Shown here: positions 5,660 through 9,206 of the stretch, in pieces
How the letters are laid out: every line of letters begins with the position of its first letter
Position numbering within the stretch: the first letter of the stretch is position 1
From: Candidatus Harrisonbacteria bacterium RIFCSPLOWO2_02_FULL_45_10c
GTDB lineage: Bacteria; Patescibacteriota; Minisyncoccia; UBA6257; 02-FULL-45-10c
Assembly: GCA_001818705.1 (NCBI GenBank)
Contig: MHJM01000024.1
Coordinates: 1-9,206, forward strand
Direction: 5' to 3'
DNA length: 9,206 bases
The notes under the pieces: generated by a model
What the model saw: the letters and a program-made list of their open reading frames with translations, nothing else
The model's database searches: none
What the model was told of the DNA's origin: nothing
Translations under genes and position numbers: made by a program

Positions 5660-7745
5660 TTATTATTGGATTGGAATCCGTAGTCGTTGCGCTGTCTGCC
5701 GGAAGATTTTCCTCCGGAGCCGTTACCGCGCTGGCGGAAATATTTTCACAAACTCCAGAAACTTTTTCCCATTCTCCATCCTCAATCCAAGTGCAATAAA
5801 CTTCATTGGTAATCTGATCCAATAATTGAATTTTCCCCGAAACTTTAAGATTTTGAACTTCGGCTTCTTTAATAACCGCTTTTTCCGCGATAAACTCTTG
5901 AAACTTAGCGATTCCATTTTCAATAAATAAACCAAGCGAGACCAATATCCGGCTTACCACATCGCCTAAACCGCTGTCAGCCGCTTCCGCAGTTTGAATT
6001 TCACTGATAGGATTATCTTCGCTTGTCGTTGCTATTTCTCCGCTTGTTCTCTCCGGAAGGTCGTCAATCCAAACCTTAATAGATTCAATATCCAAATTTT
6101 TTACGGCATTGGCAGTTGTTATTAATGCATTACCCACCGAAAATCCAAGATCCTGAATTGGAATCCTGTCAGTAATAATGGCAACCAACGCGCCGTCAAT
6201 GAAAAAACGAGTATCAGAGTTTCCATTTATTTCTATACGAAGTTCTTGAAAATTTGTAGTGGAAACGGCAACGCCGGTATCAATAGCCGTTTCTGCGCCT
6301 CTGCGGTTTACCGCTATCCAATTTGGCGAAGCGGGTGTGGCGCGAAAATATACTCCATTTGTATTGACTGCCATATTACCGTTTAACGCCCTAACAGTAA
6401 ACCCCGCTTCAATTCGGTGATTAGTCAAAGTTAGCGGCATCACCCTTGCTTCCATTACCGGATTATTATTTCTATCCATTAACAGCGACCCACCGGAACC
6501 TAAAATCGCTCCTTCGCCAACTGCTAAGCTTCCTCTAGTACTTGCCCGAAGCCGAATCGCGGAACTTCCGCTAACTCTTGCCTCAACTGCCCCATCAGCG
6601 TCTTCATCAAAAACTAATCCGCAAATATCAGCCGTATCAACGACCACATCGGCTAAAGGCGAACAAGTTGCCATCCACTCTCTTTGATAAACGCGCCAGG
6701 AACTGTTAATCCGGCCATAAACATAAAGCTGGTCTTCTTTAGCTGGTCCGCCAACCGTCACTCTGGAAAAATCAAGATTGCCGATTCTGCTTTGCGTAAT
6801 TGAAAAAAGAGTGGCTGTTGAAGAACCAACTACAAAAGCAGGACCGCTTATTCCATCAGGATTCACTGAAAGAAGCCCCCAAGGAGAAGTGCTACCAATG
6901 CCGACATTGCCTCCGGTAGTTGCAAGATATGCGCTGCCGGCAGTTGTTATCTGGGTCGCAGATGCGTTGGTAAGCGTGGTAAGTCCGGTGACATTAAGAG
7001 TCCCAGTCGCCTTAATATTCGCCGCAAAAATATTACCGGAAAAAAACGCATTTCCATGTACAGAAAGAAGTTGTGAAGGAGAAGTCGTGCCGATCCCGAC
7101 AAACCCGCTTAGAGAATTTAAAAGCAGATTGCCTCCTAAAGCGCTCCCTTGAATCGTTAACGAATTTGAAGAGGTGGCATTAATTTGCGGAGCCAATGAC
7201 CCTAAAAATAAATTTCCGTTTGTTAAAACCGGAATCTGATTTCCGCTTGCCGACGGCGCGGCGCGAAAACCAGCCACGGTATCGGAATTAATTGAATAGC
7301 CGGATGAAACAACGCGTTGCCGGGGAGATAAGTTTTCAAAAACTTCCGCGCCGTCGCCAGGGGCGCAGGTCGCGCCGACTTTTTGGGCAACTTCCGTATT
7401 TACATATGCCGCATCCTGTGACTGAAAATCAAAATCTAAAATATCTCCTCCGCTTAAAGTATCGCCTATCCCTGCGTCAAAAACGCCGTTCTTTACTGTA
7501 ATCGTCATAGTTGAGGGCGCGCCGTTTGGCCAGAATTTATTATCCGGAGCTCCGACAACCGAATCGTCATAAAAAGAAAATCTGAAGCAAAATTCTGTTC
7601 CAGATTCTCCAAGTAAAATTCCGGATGCGTCCAGCAATCTTCCTTGATAATTCAAAACTTTAGGCACGCCGACAGCGGCAAAAACTTCAACTGAAGCCAT
7701 CAGCCCAAATGCAACTATTAAAATTTTTAGGAATATTTTATTCAT
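5625..7745 (-). CDS. Large secreted fibre-like protein with lectin-like domain
   Basis: This 706-residue protein has a signal peptide at 1-23 (cut after V-F-A). Residues 27-160 are a beta head opening K-V-L-N-Y-Q-G-R-L-L-D-A-S-G and ending L-S-P-R-Q-R-V-V-S-S-G-Y, a module I recognise from CPR surface proteins. Residues about 165-320 hold fibre-type repeats, with V-G-I-G-T-T-S-P at 216-223 and V-G-I-G-S-T-S-P at 281-288, 65 residues apart. Residues about 370-560 look like a concanavalin A/LamG-type jelly roll (M-E-A-R-V at 431, F-F-I-D-G at 514, ending I-K-V-W-I-D-D). Residues 590-640 are helical and perhaps oligomerising. Residues 645-666 hold N-E-V-Y-C-T-W-I-E-D-G-E-W...G-V-C, with a probable C651-C666 pair. 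The tail is Thr/Asn/Glu-rich. No membrane anchor is seen. It is probably a secreted adhesin or appendage subunit and is the first gene of the envelope operon. The ATG is the first in-frame start after an upstream stop, although its Shine-Dalgarno site is oddly distant. Confidence 0.87.
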   Translation of the reverse strand: MNKIFLKILIVAFGLMASVEVFAAVGVPKVLNYQGRLLDASGILLGESGTEFCFRFSFYDDSVVGAPDNKFWPNGAPSTMTITVKNGVFDAGIGDTLSGGDILDFDFQSQDAAYVNTEVAQKVGATCAPGDGAEVFENLSPRQRVVSSGYSINSDTVAGFRAAPSASGNQIPVLTNGNLFLGSLAPQINATSSNSLTIQGSALGGNLLLNSLSGFVGIGTTSPSQLLSVHGNAFFSGNIFAANIKATGTLNVTGLTTLTNASATQITTAGSAYLATTGGNVGIGSTSPWGLLSVNPDGISGPAFVVGSSTATLFSITQSRIGNLDFSRVTVGGPAKEDQLYVYGRINSSWRVYQREWMATCSPLADVVVDTADICGLVFDEDADGAVEARVSGSSAIRLRASTRGSLAVGEGAILGSGGSLLMDRNNNPVMEARVMPLTLTNHRIEAGFTVRALNGNMAVNTNGVYFRATPASPNWIAVNRRGAETAIDTGVAVSTTNFQELRIEINGNSDTRFFIDGALVAIITDRIPIQDLGFSVGNALITTANAVKNLDIESIKVWIDDLPERTSGEIATTSEDNPISEIQTAEAADSGLGDVVSRILVSLGLFIENGIAKFQEFIAEKAVIKEAEVQNLKVSGKIQLLDQITNEVYCTWIEDGEWEKVSGVCENISASAVTAPEENLPADSATTTDSNPIINEYATSTENIN

Positions 7746-7766
7746 AAAAAAATTTAAGTGGGGACC

Positions 7767-7772
7767 CCTCCT
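7767..7772 (-). promoter_or_regulatory. Distant AGGAGG upstream of the 706-residue gene
   Basis: A perfect AGGAGG lies in the leader of the 706-residue gene but is separated from the ATG at 7745 by 21 bases, against a usual 5-9. The gap contains a GGGGTCCCC palindrome and a run of seven T directly before the ATG. No alternative start codon sits at a normal distance from it. Confidence 0.4.
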
Positions 7773-7776
7773 CTTT

Positions 7777-7810
7777 AGAAATTGATAGGCGCGGAATTAC
7801 CTAAATTTCT
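7777..7810 (-). promoter_or_regulatory. 5'-leader hairpin of the 706-residue gene
   Basis: On the minus strand AGAAATT-TAGG pairs with CCTA-TC-AATTTCT. This gives a 7-bp stem, a two-base bulge, a further 4-bp stem and a 10-base loop. It lies between the putative transcription start and the AGGAGG. It lacks a following T-run, so it is not an intrinsic terminator; a role in mRNA stability or translation control is possible. Confidence 0.35.
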
Positions 7811-7813
7811 TCA

Positions 7814-7828
7814 TGCTATAGTATAGCA
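7814..7828 (-). promoter_or_regulatory. Extended -10 promoter inside a 15-bp perfect palindrome
   Basis: The minus strand reads TGCTATACTATAGCA, two 7-base arms around one central base. The first nine bases form an extended -10 (TG-C-TATACT, hexamer at 7820-7825, 5 of 6 to consensus). No good -35 is visible, as allowed for extended -10 promoters. It would start the envelope operon near 7813 and give a leader of about 65 bases. Because of the symmetry, the plus strand carries an equally good TG-C-TATAGT. Confidence 0.5.
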
Positions 7829-7855
7829 GGAAATTCAGGCTAAAGAGTTTATATA

Positions 7856-9115
7856 TTAAATCTCAAAATACCCCTGCAACAGATAATCTTGAGAAAACCG
7901 CTCTAATTGTTCCCTCCCGAAGTACTCGATAAAAATCTTATTCCAAAGCGCCTCCTGGTGATGGTACAGATATTTGATCATCTCTTTATTTTTAACCAAG
8001 CTCATCACCGTATCCACTAAATTAAAGCTGACAAGTATGTCATTGCCGATTTCGTCTTTAAAATAATCTCCCACCCAATCCAGGTTATGCCAAAACTCAA
8101 GCTTGGAAGCATAGCCGTTAACCGTTGCCGCCATCTTTACCAGATCCTCCTCCGCCCGCAGCCAATGCAATGCTTCCGGATTAATGCGCGGCGAGAAAAG
8201 CCGCCAATCATTTTCATCGTCTTTGGCGAGATAACGCTGGACAACCAGAAAAGGAACTTTTTCACTCTCCGACAGCCGATGCTCCAAGACGTCGCCTCGG
8301 AGCAAGGAAACAAAGTTTTCCGAAAAAGTTTCCGGCACCTGCGCTATTTTCCGGAAGATTTCTGAATAAAACGGAACTTCGTGAAGATAATGAAAAATCA
8401 GGCTCAGCATACGGAGTAATTCTCCGGGAATGCCCAGCGATATCGGAATTACGAAAACTACGCCGAGCTCCTTCAGGTGGCTGATATTGTGCCACTTTTT
8501 CATAACGAACTTCTGGGCCACTTCGGTCCATTTCTCGCTGAGCGCGTGCACCACCACCTCCCGCTCCTCAAAATCAGCCGGGGTTAATTTATCGTACTGT
8601 TTGAAAAATACCTGGTTCAGCCACTCGCTACCTTCCAAAAACCGAAGCGCGCTGAACACCTCCAACAGATTTTCATTTTTCAGCATCTCGTCTACGGAAT
8701 CATACTTTAGGTATTCCATTACCGTCTTCGGCGGTTCTTTGCGAAGCAATTCTTTGGCGACTTCTTTTTTAATGAAAAATCCTTTTTGCGTTCCGACGAC
8801 TTTATGCGCGACATCTAAAATCCGGTTGCAGTCATCCTGGTTATTACAGATGGCCTCACCGCACGATTCAAAAATCAGCCGGTCATCGGCGTTAATCTTG
8901 GCAATCAGCGCGTCATAAATCTTCTTGGCGCCGGATGCGTAAGGCAAATTCAGTAATTCCAGCCGTTTTTTAATTTCAATGGTATTCTCTTCAATGATTT
9001 TTTCAAAAACGTCTTTCTTGCCGGTAATCTGCCCCAAACGATCCCCGATTTTATAAATGGTTTGTTTGTCAGTGCGAAGAATCTTGGCAATTTTTTCCGC
9101 GGCGGCATAGTTCAT
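7856..9115 (-). CDS. Conserved protein of unknown function, cytoplasmic
   Basis: This 419-residue protein lacks a signal peptide or clear membrane segment and is mostly helical and charged, so it is probably cytoplasmic, unlike every other gene here. The N-terminal 60 residues are helical and Lys/Glu-rich. Its only cysteines, C85, C90 and C96, are clustered (C-x4-C-x5-C) in the segment E-S-C-G-E-A-I-C-N-N-Q-D-D-C and might bind a metal. The C-terminal half has many aromatic residues, with blocks A-L-H-W-L-R (315-320), L-E-F-W-H-N-L-D-W-V-G-D (339-350), L-V-S-F-N-L-V-D (361-368) and Y-L-Y-H-H-Q-E-A-L-W (382-391). I think close relatives exist in other CPR genomes as hypothetical proteins, but I recognise no characterised family. 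The ATG follows an extended -10 so closely that the leader would be only about 8-10 bases. A separate promoter and 110-bp gap separate it from the envelope operon. Confidence 0.85.
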   Translation of the reverse strand: MNYAAAEKIAKILRTDKQTIYKIGDRLGQITGKKDVFEKIIEENTIEIKKRLELLNLPYASGAKKIYDALIAKINADDRLIFESCGEAICNNQDDCNRILDVAHKVVGTQKGFFIKKEVAKELLRKEPPKTVMEYLKYDSVDEMLKNENLLEVFSALRFLEGSEWLNQVFFKQYDKLTPADFEEREVVVHALSEKWTEVAQKFVMKKWHNISHLKELGVVFVIPISLGIPGELLRMLSLIFHYLHEVPFYSEIFRKIAQVPETFSENFVSLLRGDVLEHRLSESEKVPFLVVQRYLAKDDENDWRLFSPRINPEALHWLRAEEDLVKMAATVNGYASKLEFWHNLDWVGDYFKDEIGNDILVSFNLVDTVMSLVKNKEMIKYLYHHQEALWNKIFIEYFGREQLERFSQDYLLQGYFEI

Positions 9116-9129
9116 AATTTATATTTTAC

Positions 9130-9138
9130 AATATACCA
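9130..9138 (-). promoter_or_regulatory. Extended -10 promoter for the 419-residue gene
   Basis: The minus strand reads TG-G-TATATT, a TGn-extended -10 with 5 of 6 matches. The hexamer ends 14 bases before the ATG at 9115, so the leader would be about 8-10 bases and has no Shine-Dalgarno site. A TTGAGA is present upstream, but at 21 bases it is too far to be a normal -35. Confidence 0.4.
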
Positions 9139-9163
9139 AAGAAAATCGCCATACTATCTCAAG

Positions 9164-9201
9164 CGAGCTACCCGTCTGCCGTGCGGCAATTTCGCAGCTC
9201 G
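9164..9201. repeat. Nested inverted repeat at right edge
   Basis: Outer arms CGAGCT (9164-9169) and AGCTCG (9196-9201) enclose inner arms TGCCG (9177-9181) and CGGCA (9184-9188), with seven unpaired bases on each side between the two stems. It is more GC-rich than its surroundings and lies 26 bases upstream of the -10 of the 419-residue gene. It may be an operator, the end of an upstream transcript, or part of an interspersed element cut by the window edge. No convincing gene is visible in 9139-9206. Confidence 0.45.
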
Positions 9202-9206
9202 GAAAA

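Noticed and set aside
7757..7770. GGGGTCCCC palindrome followed by T-run as a terminator of the 419-residue gene
   Set aside because: The palindrome leaves no room for a loop beyond a 3-bp stem, and it lies downstream of the next gene's promoter.
8430..8918. Plus-strand open frame of 162 codons within the 419-residue gene
   Set aside because: It is a Ser/Thr/Phe-rich shadow of a well-formed minus-strand gene, with no plausible start context and no domain character.
9155..9201. tRNA-like sequence at the right edge (GGGTAGCTCGCTTGAG on the minus strand resembles a D-arm)
   Set aside because: No acceptor stem, anticodon arm or T-loop (GTTCAA-type) can be placed; the pairing is a nested two-stem repeat.
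1..9206. CRISPR arrays, insertion sequences, phage genes or rRNA/tRNA genes
   Set aside because: No regularly spaced repeats, transposase motifs or structural RNA signatures were found on reading; the fibre-like repeats in the 706-residue protein occur in CPR surface proteins without phage context.

Overview
The window reads as a fragment of a Candidate Phyla Radiation (Patescibacteria, most likely Parcubacteria-type) chromosome. This rests on recognition, not on a search. The DNA is moderately AT-rich, genes are packed with short overlaps, Shine-Dalgarno sites are mostly weak or absent, and the surface-protein modules are types I associate with that group: a 'VLNYQGRLLD' head with VGIGTTSP repeats, Ser/Thr-rich secreted proteins ending in Y-I-x-x-P-x-F, and membrane-anchored beta-sandwich proteins. 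All stops seen in the complete reading frames are TAA. The genes read cleanly with the standard bacterial code, so the TGA=Gly groups (Gracilibacteria, Absconditabacteria) are unlikely.

All genes are on the minus strand, so transcription runs from right to left. Right edge (about 9116-9206): a GC-rich nested inverted repeat and a promoter-like extended -10. Positions 7856-9115: a cytoplasmic conserved protein of unknown function. Positions 7746-7855: a regulatory gap with a perfect 15-bp palindrome overlapping an extended -10, a 5'-leader hairpin, and an AGGAGG placed unusually far from its ATG.

Positions 7745 down to 1889 look like one operon of envelope genes: a 706-residue fibre-like, lectin-like secreted protein; a roughly 414-residue secreted protein split by a one-base frameshift; and two membrane-anchored proteins (312 and 534 residues) built on a repeated DUF916/DUF3324-like plan. 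A 60-bp gap at 1829-1888 holds a perfect DnaA-box 9-mer and a promoter that would give a leaderless mRNA. A second unit follows: a 384-residue secreted Ser/Thr-rich protein and the first 240 codons of a third DUF916-like protein that runs off the left edge. An intrinsic-terminator-like hairpin lies just after the 384-residue gene and inside the signal-peptide codons of that third gene.

The most interesting idea is that this is a CPR counterpart of the Gram-positive WxL/Csc surface clusters. DUF916/DUF3324-like anchors, each with a transmembrane segment where the C-terminus is visible, are interleaved with secreted proteins sharing a C-terminal beta-domain. That domain begins L-T-V-[ST]-T-N and ends D-Y-...-Y-I-x-x-P-x-F. 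The gene order and shared motifs are visible in the sequence; the functional analogy is inference.
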